A stretch of DNA of 64,000 nt from Legionella qingyii (lineage in GTDB: Bacteria; Pseudomonadota; Gammaproteobacteria; Legionellales; Legionellaceae), in assembly GCF_003184185.1 (NCBI RefSeq), contig NZ_QHJG01000017.1, positions 1 to 64,000 of the forward strand, written 5' to 3'. The position numbers were made by a program, and so were the translations under genes. The first letter of the stretch is position 1; each line of letters begins with the position of its first letter. Shown piece by piece: positions 17,855-27,690 of this stretch. The notes under the pieces were generated by a model. The model was given only the letters and a program-made list of their open reading frames with translations. It ran no database searches and was not told the DNA's origin.

Positions 17855-18820
17855 ATGATAGATCTGGTTGAACAAGGACTAACGGTTAAAGACCGTGCCA
17901 AAGAGAAGCTGAAGCGTGATTTAGGTGGTTTGATTGAAGGGGCGCTTAGCGATCCCAAAACGGTAGAGATCATGTTGAATGCAGATGGCAGGCTTTGGCA
18001 AGAACAGCTTGGTGAAACCATGCGTTGCATAGGGAATATCAATGCAGCACGTGCCGAATCCATCATCAAAACTGTTGCCGGTTTTCATGGAAAAGAAGTG
18101 ACTCGTATGAAGCCTTTGCTAGAGGGAGAGTTACCTCTGGATGGCTCACGTTTCGCCGGACAACTGCCGCCAGTTGTTTCAAGTCCAACCTTTGCCATCC
18201 GCAAAAAAGCGTTATCGGTTTTTACCCTCAATGACTATGTTCAGTCAGAAATTATGACACAAGCCCAATGCGAGGTGATTAAACAAGCTGTCTCTTCACA
18301 CCGAAACATTTTAGTCATTGGCGGCACAGGTTCTGGCAAAACCACATTAGTGAACGCCATTATCAGTGAAATGGTGATTCATGCGCCTGAAGAACGTATT
18401 TTTATCATTGAAGATACCGGTGAAATCCAATGTGCAGCAAAAAATTGTGTCCAATACCATACCACGCTTGATGTCAGCATGACCCAGCTTTTAAAAACCA
18501 CTCTCAGAATGCGCCCAGATCGAATCATTGTTGGTGAAGTTCGGGGTAGTGAAGCACTTGACTTGCTGGATGCTTGGAACACAGGACATGAGGGAGGAAC
18601 AGCCACGTTGCATGCCAATAACTGTCTTGCAGGACTTCATCGGTTGAAATCACTCATCACCAGAAATCCGGCAGCACCCTCCGAAATTGAACCTTTAATA
18701 GGCGAGGCTGTTCATTGTGTCGTGCACATTTCAAGAACCCCACAGGGACGACAAATTCAAGAAATAATTAATGTCCATGGTTATGAAAACGGACATTACA
18801 ACATCGAAAAACTTATTTAA
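17855..18820 (+). CDS. trbB: TrbB, VirB11-type secretion ATPase
   Basis: A 321-aa traffic ATPase of the type IV secretion system. Walker A is [10 protein letters not shown] near residue 156; the Asp box and His box ([13 protein letters not shown]) are present. It forms a cytoplasmic hexamer that switches the channel between pilus building and DNA transfer. It opens the trb series; 11 bp separate it from trbC. Confidence 0.95.
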   Translation: MIDLVEQGLTVKDRAKEKLKRDLGGLIEGALSDPKTVEIMLNADGRLWQEQLGETMRCIGNINAARAESIIKTVAGFHGKEVTRMKPLLEGELPLDGSRFAGQLPPVVSSPTFAIRKKALSVFTLNDYVQSEIMTQAQCEVIKQAVSSHRNILVIGGTGSGKTTLVNAIISEMVIHAPEERIFIIEDTGEIQCAAKNCVQYHTTLDVSMTQLLKTTLRMRPDRIIVGEVRGSEALDLLDAWNTGHEGGTATLHANNCLAGLHRLKSLITRNPAAPSEIEPLIGEAVHCVVHISRTPQGRQIQEIINVHGYENGHYNIEKLI

Positions 18821-18831
18821 GGAGAAAAAGA

Positions 18832-19209
18832 ATGAATCAAACAACTCTGTTTAATCAAAAGAATTACTGGATAATGGGATTAATCGTTTTATTTTTGTTG
18901 TTAATCACTCATCCAGCCGCGGCCTCCTCTGCAGGTGGAGGACTTCCCTTCGACTCATGGCTAACTAAAATTCAAAAATCCATTACAGGCCCTTTTGCCT
19001 TTAGTGCTGCCATTATTGGATTGGTTGCAGCAGGTGCGACGCTTATTTTTGGCGGTGAATTAAATGGATTTATGCGATCCCTTGTCTTTTTTGTGTTGGT
19101 ACTCTCATTTCTGGTAGCAGCTCAAAATACCATGACGGCAATTACTGGCAAAGGTGCTGAAATTTCTAAGCCATCTGTTGAAATCGTTGCAACGGAGACT
19201 CATCGATGA
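18832..19209 (+). CDS. trbC: TrbC, VirB2-type cyclic pilin precursor
   Basis: A 125-aa pilin precursor. A signal peptide ends near Ala31 (HPAAA|SS), two membrane segments follow, and GKG|AEI matches the RP4 site where the C-terminal tail is removed and the pilin is joined head to tail. Mature Ser32-Gly108 would be 77 residues, close to RP4 (78). TraF at 29573 is the expected cyclase. AAGGAG precedes the ATG. Confidence 0.93.
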   Translation: MNQTTLFNQKNYWIMGLIVLFLLLITHPAAASSAGGGLPFDSWLTKIQKSITGPFAFSAAIIGLVAAGATLIFGGELNGFMRSLVFFVLVLSFLVAAQNTMTAITGKGAEISKPSVEIVATETHR

Positions 19210-19505
19210 GTCTTCGTACCATCCCCATACGCCGATGTGGAAACCGCCCCAGTCTGTTTATGGGCGGAGACCGTGAGCTAGTCATGTTCTCAGGACTTTT
19301 GTCAGCCATTCTAATCTTTGCAGCTCAAGACTGGCTGGCAGCATTTGCAGGTTTAGTCATGTGGTTTTTATCCTTGAAAGGGCTTCGTTTAATGGCCAAA
19401 TCCGACCCTTATATGAGGGCTATATATTTAAGACAGAGACGTTACCAGGCTTACTATTCCGCCCGTTCGACTCCTTTCAAAATAAATAAAAGAGGTTATC
19501 AATGA
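19206..19505 (+). CDS. trbD: TrbD, VirB3-like inner-membrane protein
   Basis: A 99-aa protein with a basic N terminus and two close hydrophobic segments (about 25-60), as in TrbD/VirB3. It overlaps trbC by 4 bp and trbE by 4 bp, the tight packing usual for trb. It would work with the TrbE ATPase in pilin handling. Confidence 0.9.
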   Translation: MSLRTIPIRRCGNRPSLFMGGDRELVMFSGLLSAILIFAAQDWLAAFAGLVMWFLSLKGLRLMAKSDPYMRAIYLRQRRYQAYYSARSTPFKINKRGYQ

Positions 19506-22042
19506 TTGCCTTAATCACCTTTTTAATCAGCACCACAGGGCTTTTACTTTTAAGCCTCCTGTTTTGGGAAATTCGTCTGAAAAGCCGTCGTAAATATCAT
19601 TTAAAAAAGCATCGCCATAATTCAGGAGGCACGGCAGATTTACTCAATTATGCCTCAGTGGTCGGTGATGGGGTGATCGTCGGTAAAAACGGCTCTTTTA
19701 TGGCGGCTTGGCAATACCAGGGCGAAGATAATGCCAATACCACGGATGAGGCTCGTGAGATGGTCTCGTTTCGAATCAATCAGGCATTGGCTGCCATGGG
19801 CAATGGCTGGATGATTCATGTAGATGCAATGAGATGCGCGGCTCCCGGCTATAGTGAGCGGGGTCATTCTCATTTCCCAGACGCAATTTCTTTAGCAGTT
19901 GATGAGGAAAGAAGAAGACTTTTTGAAAGCATGGAAACCCTATATGAGGGGTATTTTGTGATTACGTTGACCTGGTATCCGCCAGTGATTGCCCAAAAGC
20001 GTTTTGTGGAATTGATGTTTGATGACGAAGGATTGAATCTCAGCCAAAAGGCAAAGACGCATCAACTGATAGAAGAATTCAAACAAGCCTGCAGAAACTT
20101 TGAATCGCGACTAAGTTCAGCCCTTAACCTCGAACGACTGAAAGCGGAACAACATAGTGATGAATATAACAATACCGTACTTCAAGACAACTTCTTAAGA
20201 CACTTGCACTATTGTGTCACAGGACTTAACCATCCAGTCAATCTTCCTAAAAACCCAATTTACCTTGATGCATTAATCGGTGGTCAGGAATTAACATCGG
20301 GTATCACGCCTAAAATTGGGCGGAAGTTCATTCAATGTGTGGCGATTGAAGGTTTTCCAATGGAGTCTTACCCTGGCATTCTAACTGCCTTAACTCAATT
20401 GCCAGTTGAATATCGCTGGAGTTCTCGATTTATTTTTATGGATCCACATGAAGCGGTGGCGCATTTCACCAAATACCGTAAAAAGTGGAAACAAAAAGTC
20501 AGGGGATTTTTCGACCAGGTTTTTAACACCAATTCAGGTGTGATTGATGAAGACGCGCTCAATATGGTGAATGACGCACAATCAGCCATTGCTGAAACCA
20601 ATTCAGGAATGGTGGGTCAAGGCTATTACACCTCGGTTGTCATTTTGATGAACGAAGACCGTGAGTTAGTTGAAAAAGCAGCGCTTTTGATTGAAAAGAA
20701 CATCAATGCCTTGGGATTTACGGCAAGAACAGAAACCATTAATACCATGGATGCCTTTATGGGCAGTCTTCCAGGACATGGTGTTGAAAATATAAGACGG
20801 CCTTTAATCAACACCATGAATTTGGCTGACTTGATACCGACCTCCAGCATTTGGACCGGCGAAAACAAATCCCCTTGCCCACTGTTTCCACCACTATCCC
20901 CTCCATTAATGCATTGTGTCACCACGGGGAACACACCCTTTCGGCTGAATCTTCATGTAAGAGACTTAGGACACGGTATTATGTTTGGTCCTACACGCTC
21001 CGGGAAATCGACTCACCTAGGTTTAATTGCACTATCCTGGCGCCGCTACAAAGATGCACGGATTTATTCATTTGATAAAGGGATGTCCATGTATCCAACG
21101 TGTAAGGCCAGTGGAGGAGAACATTACACCATTGCTGATAAAAACTCGCACCTCTCATTTGCACCATTACAGTTTTTATCAACCAAAGCAGATAGAGCTT
21201 GGGCTATGGAGTGGATTGATACGATTCTTGCCTTAAATGGGTTAAATACTAGCCCAGCTCAACGCAATGAGATTGGTCATGCCATCATGAGCATGCATCA
21301 GAGTGGCTCTAAAACCGTATCTGAATTAGTCATGACCATTCAAGATGAACCCATCCGTGAAACCTTGAAACAGTACACCATCGATGGATTGATGGGGCAT
21401 TTATTGGATGCCGAAACCGATGGTCTAGGGCTGTCCTCATTTATGACCTTTGAAATTGAGCATCTTATGGGGCTGGGTGAGAAATTTGCTTTACCAGTAT
21501 TGCTGTATCTGTTTCGACGTATTGAAACATCACTGGATGGCAAGCCAACCCTGATTTTACTCGATGAAGCATGGCTGATGTTGGCACACCCGGTATTTAA
21601 AAACAAAATTGCTGAATGGCTTGATTCAATGGGCAAGAAAAACTGTGTGGTGTTTATGGCAACGCAACATTTATCACATGCCGCGAATTCTGGAATTTTA
21701 GACATCATAGTTGAATCAACCGCCACAAAAATCTTTTTACCTAATCTCTATGCACGAGATCCTGAAACACGCCTGATCTATGAACGGATGGGGTTAAACC
21801 CACGCCAGATTGACATCATTGCATCAGCTCAACCCAAGCGTGATTACTACTACGTCAGTGAAAAAGGACAGCGTCTTTATCAATTGGCTTTAGGTCCATT
21901 GGCGTTAGCATTTGTGGGTGCCACAGATCCTGACTCCATCGAACGAATGAAACAGCTTGAGGCTCAACATGGCGCTGAGTGGGTTTCATATTGGCTTTTA
22001 GAAAAAGGAATTACGATGAATCAATTTGGAGAAGCAGCATGA
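19502..22042 (+). CDS. trbE: TrbE, VirB4-type ATPase
   Basis: An 846-aa T4SS ATPase. A short N-terminal membrane segment precedes the CagE/TrbE/VirB4 domain; Walker A is GPTRSGKST near residue 498 and Walker B is LILLDEAW near 684. It powers pilus assembly and substrate transfer. It overlaps trbD and trbF by 4 bp (ATGA). Length is normal. Confidence 0.95.
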   Translation: MIALITFLISTTGLLLLSLLFWEIRLKSRRKYHLKKHRHNSGGTADLLNYASVVGDGVIVGKNGSFMAAWQYQGEDNANTTDEAREMVSFRINQALAAMGNGWMIHVDAMRCAAPGYSERGHSHFPDAISLAVDEERRRLFESMETLYEGYFVITLTWYPPVIAQKRFVELMFDDEGLNLSQKAKTHQLIEEFKQACRNFESRLSSALNLERLKAEQHSDEYNNTVLQDNFLRHLHYCVTGLNHPVNLPKNPIYLDALIGGQELTSGITPKIGRKFIQCVAIEGFPMESYPGILTALTQLPVEYRWSSRFIFMDPHEAVAHFTKYRKKWKQKVRGFFDQVFNTNSGVIDEDALNMVNDAQSAIAETNSGMVGQGYYTSVVILMNEDRELVEKAALLIEKNINALGFTARTETINTMDAFMGSLPGHGVENIRRPLINTMNLADLIPTSSIWTGENKSPCPLFPPLSPPLMHCVTTGNTPFRLNLHVRDLGHGIMFGPTRSGKSTHLGLIALSWRRYKDARIYSFDKGMSMYPTCKASGGEHYTIADKNSHLSFAPLQFLSTKADRAWAMEWIDTILALNGLNTSPAQRNEIGHAIMSMHQSGSKTVSELVMTIQDEPIRETLKQYTIDGLMGHLLDAETDGLGLSSFMTFEIEHLMGLGEKFALPVLLYLFRRIETSLDGKPTLILLDEAWLMLAHPVFKNKIAEWLDSMGKKNCVVFMATQHLSHAANSGILDIIVESTATKIFLPNLYARDPETRLIYERMGLNPRQIDIIASAQPKRDYYYVSEKGQRLYQLALGPLALAFVGATDPDSIERMKQLEAQHGAEWVSYWLLEKGITMNQFGEAA

Positions 22043-22773
22043 ACCAAATAAAACAAAAGTTAAGCCTTAAAAAGAAAAAAAACAACTTAACAGATAATCC
22101 TTATCTCAATGCCAAAAGAGCCTGGAATTTTCATACTGCAGGTCTTATGAAATCATTACAGATATGGCAATTGGTAAGTCTAGGTAGTCTTTTAATCACT
22201 TTGGCTGCTATTGGTGGGCTCATAACGATTGGAAGTCAGTCCAAATTTATCCCCTTGGTATTTCAGCAGGATGCCAGCGGCAATACACTTTCAGTCACTC
22301 GCGCAGATCGTGTCGGTGATGCAAGTATCGATGATTACCGAGCGGCTGCAGCCCATTTCATTGAAAACATTCGAATGGTCAGTGTAGATGTCGCACTGCA
22401 GAAAAAGGCTGTATTTCAAGTTTATTCCTATTTGAACCAAAACGATGCAGCATTGACCAAAGTTCAGGAATTTTACAGTGACAAACAACACTCCAATCCA
22501 TTTGACCGTGCAGCTCATGAAATCGTCAGTATCGAGATTCGTTCAGTCCTGCAGGAATCTGCCGATACCTGGCAGGTTGATTGGGTCGAGACAGTAAGAA
22601 ACCGTGACGGAACGCTCAAAGAAAAGCCCGCCCAGATGAAAGCACTTGTGACCATGTATCAGGATGGTGAGCTCAATGATGCATCTAATGAATCGATTTT
22701 AAAGAACCCTCATCTGATTTATGTCCGCGATTTCAATTGGTCTTATGACTTAAAGAATGGAGAAAATGCATGA
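22039..22773 (+). CDS. trbF: TrbF, VirB8-like inner-membrane protein
   Basis: A 244-aa protein. The start at 22039 is chosen because it forms an ATGA overlap with the trbE stop and gives a normal VirB8 layout: a short cytoplasmic tail, one membrane segment (about 40-62), then a periplasmic VirB8 domain. It is an assembly factor of the channel. It overlaps trbG by 4 bp. Confidence 0.92.
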   Translation: MNQIKQKLSLKKKKNNLTDNPYLNAKRAWNFHTAGLMKSLQIWQLVSLGSLLITLAAIGGLITIGSQSKFIPLVFQQDASGNTLSVTRADRVGDASIDDYRAAAAHFIENIRMVSVDVALQKKAVFQVYSYLNQNDAALTKVQEFYSDKQHSNPFDRAAHEIVSIEIRSVLQESADTWQVDWVETVRNRDGTLKEKPAQMKALVTMYQDGELNDASNESILKNPHLIYVRDFNWSYDLKNGENA

Positions 22774-23645
22774 AAAAAATAATTCTTTCCTTTGGTTTGA
22801 TGCTTCCTTTGACAAGCTTTGCTGTGGATAACTCTGAGCTGGCTAACTTCTATTTTTCTAAAAGCATCCCTGCATTATCGAATCAGGAAAAGCAGGCTTT
22901 AAGCATTGCAGAAGAATGGCAGAAGGGTGACAAAACCAGCAAGCCATTCCACTCTTCCGATGGCTCAGTAAGTTTTGTTTATGGTTCAGGTCAAATCAGG
23001 GTGGTATGCGCACCATTACAGATTTGCGACATTGCGTTGCAGTCTGGTGAGCAGCTTAACGATATGAATGTCGGCGATCCACGTTTTCTCGTTGAGCCTT
23101 CTATTACGGGTTCAGGTATGGAGCAACAAATTCACTTGTTAATTAAACCCAAAGATGTTGGGCTAGATACTTCTCTAGTCGTTACTACAGACAGAAGAAC
23201 CTATCATTTTAGGTTGAAGTCCGATCAAAACGAGTTTATGCCCTATGTCTCTTTTACTTATCCAGATGATGCAAAAGCCAAATGGCGTTTGATTCAGCAC
23301 ATGCAAGCACAACAGCGAAAAGCCAATACCTTCACAGAAACCAACGAATATTTAGGCGATCTTAATTTCAATTACAGGATACAAGGCAATTCCCGATTTA
23401 AACCGGTTCGGGTTTATAACAATGGTGTGAAAACCATTATTGAAATGCCTGGAAGCATGTCTGAAAGCGAAGCCCCTGCACTACTGGTCTTAAGAAATGG
23501 TGGTTTGTTTAAAAAACCAGAATCGGTGATGGTCAATTATCGCCTGCAGGGCTGCCGATATATTGTTGATAGTGTGTTCGACAAGGCAATACTGATTATC
23601 GGAAGTGGCTCTTCTCAAGAAAAAATTACCATTACGAGGTGCTAG
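22770..23645 (+). CDS. trbG: TrbG, VirB9-like outer-membrane-complex protein
   Basis: A 291-aa protein with a clear signal peptide (ending near FAVD), and a VirB9/CagX domain. It ends in a beta-rich C-terminal region (YRLQGCRYIVDSVFDKAIL) typical of the family. It would form the outer-membrane core with TrbH and TrbI. The 4-bp overlap with trbF keeps it in the operon. Confidence 0.93.
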   Translation: MKKIILSFGLMLPLTSFAVDNSELANFYFSKSIPALSNQEKQALSIAEEWQKGDKTSKPFHSSDGSVSFVYGSGQIRVVCAPLQICDIALQSGEQLNDMNVGDPRFLVEPSITGSGMEQQIHLLIKPKDVGLDTSLVVTTDRRTYHFRLKSDQNEFMPYVSFTYPDDAKAKWRLIQHMQAQQRKANTFTETNEYLGDLNFNYRIQGNSRFKPVRVYNNGVKTIIEMPGSMSESEAPALLVLRNGGLFKKPESVMVNYRLQGCRYIVDSVFDKAILIIGSGSSQEKITITRC

Positions 23646-23647
23646 AG

Positions 23648-24058
23648 ATGAGGACAGTAAGTGTTTTATTGTTGGTAATTGTTTTGTCGAGCTGCGCAAG
23701 CATGCAGTATGGAAATTTTACAGTTGCCTCTCAGAGTAAAGATATTTATTTGGCTAAAGATGCTGCGTCACAACTCACACATATTTATCCGCCAGCGCAA
23801 AATATTTTTTATATCAGCCAAAAAGTCAGTGATGGCTTTGGCATTAATTTGATTCATGAAATGCGAAACAAAGGTTATGGCGTGATTGAAAACGTCCAAC
23901 CGAGACAAAAAGCAAATTTTTTCTATGTAGTTGATGAGATGAAGCAAGGCTCTCACTATCGAGTCAGCCTTTATATTGGCTCGCAAACATTAAGCAGGGT
24001 CTATGTCAAAACTAAAGAAAAAATCGCTCCAACCAGCCCATGGTCACACAAGGAGTAA
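23648..24058 (+). CDS. trbH: TrbH, VirB7-like lipoprotein
   Basis: A lipoprotein of about 136 residues: the signal sequence ends in a LSSCA lipobox. The ATG at 23648 has GAGG eight bases upstream and is preferred over a GTG at 23639. A positively mixed globular domain follows. TrbH lies between trbG and trbI in IncP systems and is the outer-membrane anchor of the core complex. Confidence 0.88.
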   Translation: MRTVSVLLLVIVLSSCASMQYGNFTVASQSKDIYLAKDAASQLTHIYPPAQNIFYISQKVSDGFGINLIHEMRNKGYGVIENVQPRQKANFFYVVDEMKQGSHYRVSLYIGSQTLSRVYVKTKEKIAPTSPWSHKE

Positions 24059-24062
24059 CAAA

Positions 24063-25304
24063 ATGAACCAAAACATCGATTTATTATCACCGAATAGTTC
24101 ACCGCAAAAACTCAAAACAACAGGAGTCAAGCGTGTGAATAATCTCCCTTTAGTGATAGCAATTGGCGTGTTGACCCTTTTTGTCGTGTTAATCGTCTTT
24201 GTTTCCCATAAGAGAGCCAATGCACAAAACCAAACTCTAGAGGCAATAAAAGTCACGGGACAGAAGAAAAATAACATGAATCTGGCCAATGAAATCGTTG
24301 GGAATCACAAAACCGGTGTGATGCCTGAGGCACTCATCATCAATCATGAGCCGGTACTTGAGTTACCTGTGGAACAAAACTTCCTTCAAAAACAAGACAT
24401 GGATAGTCAAAATGTATCAGATACGGAGCTGGAACGAATTCGTCAGGAAAAAACCCAAGCATTTGAAGAAGCGGTCAAAGCAAAAACATTAATTATGGTT
24501 GATAATCCTCACCTAAATACCAGAGAAAGTATGACTACACACAGAGCCAATTCTGTTGCACCATTCGATGTCGATGGCGGCAGTTCCTTTAAAGAGCAAC
24601 TGCAACTGCTCGAGGGACGACAAAATGCTAGACCCATGCCGCAAACTTTGGGTGGTGAGGAAAATGAAATGCGCTGGCATTTAAATTCACGACTCGAGAA
24701 TCCCAACAGTAGATACGAGTTAAGAGCCGGAAGTGTTATTCCTGGAGTGATGGTAAGCGGTATTTCTTCTGAACTGCCTGGGCAAATCATCGGTCAAGTC
24801 TCCCAGAACGTTTATGATACGGCGACAGGTCAACATCTTTTAATCCCCCAAGGTACAAAGATTTTTGGTCTTTATTCCAGTGAGGTGAGCTTTGGTCAGA
24901 GTTCGGTGCTGGTAGCCTGGCAACGCCTTACTTTTCCAGATGGAAAAGCTTTGGATATTGGCTCCATGCCAGGAGCTGATAGTGCAGGTTTCGCAGGCTT
25001 TCGTGATCAAATAAATAATCATTACTTACGAATTTATGGTTCAGCCCTCTTGATGTCCGGTATCGTTGGGGGAATCAGTTACAGTCAAAACAGTAATCAG
25101 TCCAATCAGTATGGATTTAGCCCCTCTACAGCGGGCAGTGTATTAAGTCAGGCATTGGGTCAACAGCTAGGCGAAGTAACGTCACAACTGGTGGCAAAAA
25201 ATCTGAATGTAGCACCGACTCTAAACATTCGTCCGGGTTATCGATTCAACATCATTGTCGTAAAAGATTTAACTTTTAGAAAGCCCTACCGGCAGTTCAG
25301 ATAA
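24063..25304 (+). CDS. trbI: TrbI, VirB10-like channel protein
   Basis: A 413-aa protein. The ATG at 24063 follows AAGGAG and is preferred over an in-frame ATG at 24003 inside trbH. One membrane segment (about 28-48), a long polar linker, then a TrbI/VirB10 domain from about 215 (GSVIPGVMVSGISSELPG; RPGYRFNIIVVKDL). It spans the envelope and links inner and outer complexes. Confidence 0.94.
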   Translation: MNQNIDLLSPNSSPQKLKTTGVKRVNNLPLVIAIGVLTLFVVLIVFVSHKRANAQNQTLEAIKVTGQKKNNMNLANEIVGNHKTGVMPEALIINHEPVLELPVEQNFLQKQDMDSQNVSDTELERIRQEKTQAFEEAVKAKTLIMVDNPHLNTRESMTTHRANSVAPFDVDGGSSFKEQLQLLEGRQNARPMPQTLGGEENEMRWHLNSRLENPNSRYELRAGSVIPGVMVSGISSELPGQIIGQVSQNVYDTATGQHLLIPQGTKIFGLYSSEVSFGQSSVLVAWQRLTFPDGKALDIGSMPGADSAGFAGFRDQINNHYLRIYGSALLMSGIVGGISYSQNSNQSNQYGFSPSTAGSVLSQALGQQLGEVTSQLVAKNLNVAPTLNIRPGYRFNIIVVKDLTFRKPYRQFR

Positions 25305-25322
25305 CAAAAAAGAGGAACTGTG

Positions 25323-26060
25323 ATGAAACTTCGAATCCTGTTTGTTTATTTATGGACATTTAATGCCTGCTCCAATATGCCCGTGTTTGATTTACCCAAT
25401 TACGTACAAAATGGAAAAATGCTACTGAACCAGATTAAAGAGTATAAAACTCAGGTTGATCAATACAACAACCAGATTCAGCAATATCAAAACATGCTGG
25501 ATAACACCAAATCACTCACTTCGTTTCAGTGGGACAATGCCAATGGGGTAATAGATAATCTGCTTGAATCGACCGATACGATTGATTATTACAAACAAGA
25601 AGCAGGTAGCCTTCAAGGTTACCTGGATAGGTATCAAAGTCAGGAATACTATCAAAAAACACCTTGCTTTAATGGCAGTAACCAGTGTAGTCCCGAAGAA
25701 ATCCAGAAAATAAGGCAAAGTAAAATATCTGCTTCTGTTGCTCAAAAACGCGCTAACGATGCCATGCTCAAGGGAATTGATAAACAGCAGCAAAGTTTAA
25801 AAGATGATTCGGTAAAACTGCGCACCTTGCAATCTCAGGCTCAAACTGCCCAGGGGCAAAAACAAGCGCTCCAGGCTGCCTCGCAACTGGCAAGCCAACA
25901 ATCCCATCAACTGCTTCAAATAAGAGGACTTTTGTTAGCGCAACAAAGCGCACAAACCACAAAAGATGCAGCAGCAGCCAACAAAGAAGCCATACAAACC
26001 GCTGCTGATGAACGTTTTAGGTCAGGCACCTTTCATAAAAGTTCAGGAAAAAAATGGTAA
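25323..26060 (+). CDS. trbJ: TrbJ, VirB5-like protein
   Basis: A protein of about 245 residues with a short N-terminal hydrophobic segment and a long Gln-rich helical coiled-coil region, as expected of TrbJ. Two Cys residues (PCFNGSNQC) sit mid-protein. The last residues (KSSGKKW) closely match those of the next gene product. ATG at 25323 follows AGAGGA; a GTG at 25320 is possible. It is probably a pilus-associated or surface factor. Confidence 0.88.
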   Translation: MKLRILFVYLWTFNACSNMPVFDLPNYVQNGKMLLNQIKEYKTQVDQYNNQIQQYQNMLDNTKSLTSFQWDNANGVIDNLLESTDTIDYYKQEAGSLQGYLDRYQSQEYYQKTPCFNGSNQCSPEEIQKIRQSKISASVAQKRANDAMLKGIDKQQQSLKDDSVKLRTLQSQAQTAQGQKQALQAASQLASQQSHQLLQIRGLLLAQQSAQTTKDAAAANKEAIQTAADERFRSGTFHKSSGKKW

Positions 26061-26087
26061 CCCATTGATAACAAGAGGAAGAAAACA

Positions 26088-26300
26088 ATGAAACGATTAG
26101 GATTATCCATAGCACTTTTAGCATTCCTGCTTACAGGCTGTGACAGTGCTGAGGTAAAAGCACGAAAAAAGGCAGAGCATCTAGCCTCGTTAACCTGCAA
26201 CAGCTCCAAAGAGGGTCGGACAGCCGATGAGCTGCAGGCAATAGCTGATGCTTGTTTTAAAGGCGGAAGTTACTCCAAAAGCTCAGGTATAAAGTGGTAA
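26088..26300 (+). CDS. trbK: TrbK, entry-exclusion lipoprotein
   Basis: A 70-aa lipoprotein: the signal peptide ends in LLTGC, followed by two further Cys residues (LTCNS, DACFK) and a C terminus KSSGIKW. The size, lipobox and place between trbJ and trbL fit TrbK, which in IncP plasmids blocks entry of a second copy. The sequence is too short for certainty. Confidence 0.83.
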   Translation: MKRLGLSIALLAFLLTGCDSAEVKARKKAEHLASLTCNSSKEGRTADELQAIADACFKGGSYSKSSGIKW

Positions 26301-26304
26301 TCCC

Positions 26305-27690
26305 ATGAAAAAAAAGACAATCACTTATTTAATCGTATTCCTTTTAATTGGGTTTTCCTTGTCGGCTCATGCACAAGGCAGCATGGACAGCAGGGATTTG
26401 CTGGATAATATTCTGTATCGGTTTTCCAGTACAGCCTCTACATGGAGCCAAACCATATTAAGTTATGCTCGATACCTCTTCTGGTCTCTGGCATTAATTA
26501 GCATGGTATGGACCTATGGGCTTATGTCATTACGAAGAGCGGATATTCAGGAGTTTATGGCTGAAACGGTTCGATTTTTAGTGGTTGTCGGTTTTTTCTA
26601 TTGGATTTTGGATAATGGACCTGCCATTGCAACCGCCATCATCGACTCCATGCGACAACTCGCAGCAAAGGCTTCCGGAATTGATACGCACATTTCCCCC
26701 TCTGACATTATTGACGTAGGTTTTGATATTGTTTCCAAAGCAATTAATAACTCGTCCCTCTGGTCCCCTGCGGCAACTACGGTGGGATTGATCGTTGCAG
26801 GGGTGATTCTGGTCGTTTTGGCACTGGTCAGTATTAACATGCTGATTATTCTGATTACTGCCTGGATTTTAACCTATGGCGGCATCATCTTATTAGGGTT
26901 TGGTGGCGGACGCTGGACTTGCGATATCGCGATTCAATACTACAAAACAGTGTTGGGTATTGCTTTACAGGCATTTGCGATGATTTTGATTATTGGTATT
27001 GGTAAGTCTTTTGTCGATCAATATTATGCCGCTATGGCAAAGGACATTCTCTTAAAAGAAATGTTTGTGATGCTCGTTGTATCCATTATTTTGCTGATAT
27101 TGATTAATAAAATCCCCCCTGTTCTCGCCAGCATTGTATCTGGCGGTGGCGGAGGCAGCGGTGGTATTGGTCTGGGTGGCGCTTTAGGTGCTGCCGGCGT
27201 TGCGGGTGCTGCTTTGGCAAGCAGCGCAGGAGCTGTCAGTGCTCAAAGTGCAGGAGGCTTATCCGCTCTTCATGCGGCATTCAAAGCCGCTTCCCAAAGT
27301 ATGGGTGCTGGTGATTTAGGTTCTGTGTCAGAAGGCAATGTCAGCTCCAAAACCGGCAGTTTGGCACAAGCCATGGGGCAAGCATCCAAATTTGCAGGTT
27401 CGTTTGGCTCACATTTAGCATCAGGGACATTTGATGTAGCACGAGAAAAGGCAAGCGCTATGAAGGAGGCAATGGCTGCAACGGTGGCCGAAACTACCGG
27501 TGGGAAAATTGCCGATGCAATTCATCAACGGGTGGAATCACAAAACGATTTATCAGCATCTGAACACCAGGATTCAGCATTTCAAAATATTACGTCGATA
27601 GGCACTCCAGAAGGAAGTTTCAGTGCCGGAGAAAATGACGATGAAGTCAGCCATTTTGTCAATCGAAAAGCATCTGGAGACTGCCAATGA
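26305..27690 (+). CDS. trbL: TrbL, VirB6-like polytopic channel protein
   Basis: A 461-aa protein with a signal peptide, about five or six membrane segments up to residue 275, then a Gly/Ser/Ala-rich tail (GGGGGSGGIGLGG). That layout is typical of TrbL. It would form the inner-membrane pore and, with TrbJ/TrbK, may act in exclusion. It overlaps traG by 4 bp. Confidence 0.93.
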   Translation: MKKKTITYLIVFLLIGFSLSAHAQGSMDSRDLLDNILYRFSSTASTWSQTILSYARYLFWSLALISMVWTYGLMSLRRADIQEFMAETVRFLVVVGFFYWILDNGPAIATAIIDSMRQLAAKASGIDTHISPSDIIDVGFDIVSKAINNSSLWSPAATTVGLIVAGVILVVLALVSINMLIILITAWILTYGGIILLGFGGGRWTCDIAIQYYKTVLGIALQAFAMILIIGIGKSFVDQYYAAMAKDILLKEMFVMLVVSIILLILINKIPPVLASIVSGGGGGSGGIGLGGALGAAGVAGAALASSAGAVSAQSAGGLSALHAAFKAASQSMGAGDLGSVSEGNVSSKTGSLAQAMGQASKFAGSFGSHLASGTFDVAREKASAMKEAMAATVAETTGGKIADAIHQRVESQNDLSASEHQDSAFQNITSIGTPEGSFSAGENDDEVSHFVNRKASGDCQ

